From Dehalococcoidia bacterium (lineage in GTDB: Bacteria; Chloroflexota; Dehalococcoidia; SAR202; UBA11138), in the NCBI GenBank assembly GCA_012270625.1, contig JAAXHZ010000175.1, forward strand, positions 1 to 7,229: a DNA stretch of 7,229 bases, in the 5' to 3' direction. The stretch's first letter is position 1, and each line of letters starts with the position of its first letter. Below are positions 6,808 through 7,229 of the stretch, in pieces. The position numbers and the translations under genes are program-made. The notes under the pieces are model-generated. The model was not told where the DNA came from. It made no database searches and saw only the letters and a list, made by a program, of their open reading frames with translations.

Positions 6808-7229
6808 CTATACTGCCGCGCCCGCTCGAGCGCCGCCACCGGGCACTGCGGTCTCTTCAAGAAGCTGTTCCACGATCTCATAGCTGCCGACGCCTCTCAT
6901 GCGCGCTCCCGCGGAAACTATCATACGATGGCTGAGCATGGGCACGGCCAACTCCTTCACGTCGTCGGGAAGGACGTAGTCCCTTCCCCGTATCAGGGCG
7001 ATCGCCTGACCGCCTCTGAACAGCGCGAGCGATGCCCGCGGAGACGCTCCGAGAGCGACGTCTTGATGAGTCCTGGTCGCCTCGACCAGATTGACTATGT
7101 ACCGCTTCACCAGATCATCGACGTATATCTCACGCAGTTTTCTCTGAAGATTTATGATCTCGTCGGCCTCTGCTACCGGTCTGAGCGTATCGATCGGGTG
7201 GGCGGTCTGCTGGCGATCGACGATCTCCA
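6808..7229 (-). CDS. moxR: MoxR-family AAA+ ATPase, C-terminal part (5' end outside window)
   Basis: The frame stays open to the window end, giving 139 complete codons plus a partial one, ending in TAG (6810-6808). Reading from the edge it begins EIVDRQQTAHPIDTL, then an IINLQRKLREIYVDD helix. The sensor-2 motif follows in DVALGASPRASLALFRGG (Arg codon 7036-7038), then the lid segment GRDYVLPDDVKELAVPMLSHRMI. These are hallmark C-terminal elements of MoxR ATPases. Walker A, Walker B, sensor 1 and the arginine finger must lie upstream and cannot be checked. MoxR proteins are hexameric chaperone-like ATPases that act on vWA-type partners, which fits the DUF58 gene 12 nt downstream. The GTG at 7110 is internal, not a start: the homologous sequence continues upstream of it. 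Confidence 0.94.
   Translation of the reverse strand, partial: EIVDRQQTAHPIDTLRPVAEADEIINLQRKLREIYVDDLVKRYIVNLVEATRTHQDVALGASPRASLALFRGGQAIALIRGRDYVLPDDVKELAVPMLSHRMIVSAGARMRGVGSYEIVEQLLEETAVPGGGARAGAAV

Noticed and set aside
1..7229. Mobile elements, CRISPR arrays, tRNA/rRNA, riboswitches, large repeats
   Set aside because: No terminal inverted repeats, regular repeat-spacer pattern, RNA-gene motifs or intergenic space beyond 14 nt were seen; the window is essentially all coding.

Overview
The window is a fully coding stretch of about 7.2 kb with no mobile element, CRISPR array, RNA gene or large intergenic gap. It holds two convergent transcription units. Moderately high GC, TTG start codons and the style of the DnaE and MoxR/DUF58/transglutaminase proteins suggest a Chloroflexota-like bacterium (perhaps the Dehalococcoidia/SAR202 side). 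This taxonomic guess rests on recollected family resemblance, not on a search.

Plus strand, 1-2487: the C-terminal ~828 residues of the replicative DNA polymerase III alpha subunit (dnaE). The window opens exactly on the first catalytic aspartate of the D-x-D pair. The PHP domain and the true start therefore lie upstream, and the ATG at position 4 is an internal Met. The fingers, the beta-clamp-binding motif, the OB fold, a polar linker and the C-terminal domain are all present.

Minus strand, 7229 down to 2502: a tightly packed gene series. In transcription order it is a MoxR-family AAA+ ATPase (its N-terminal part lies beyond the window), a DUF58 protein, a large TgpA-like membrane transglutaminase-superfamily protein, and an O6-alkylguanine-DNA alkyltransferase (ogt). 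The gaps are 12 nt, then a 4-nt TTGA overlap, then a 4-nt ATGA overlap, which indicates one translationally coupled operon. MoxR-DUF58-transglutaminase is a recurrent bacterial module: a MoxR chaperone-like ATPase with a membrane-anchored vWA-like partner and a membrane protein carrying an extracytoplasmic papain-like domain. Its biochemical role is poorly defined. dnaE and ogt meet tail to tail with 14 nt between their stop codons.

The most notable point is in the transglutaminase-like protein. The position of the catalytic cysteine (normally G-Y-C) is a serine, Ser591, while the histidine is kept and the acidic residue is Glu. The gene is otherwise intact, so it may be a non-canonical or non-catalytic member. 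The second point is the coupling of a DNA-repair gene to this envelope module. I found no clear evidence of a wholly new system.
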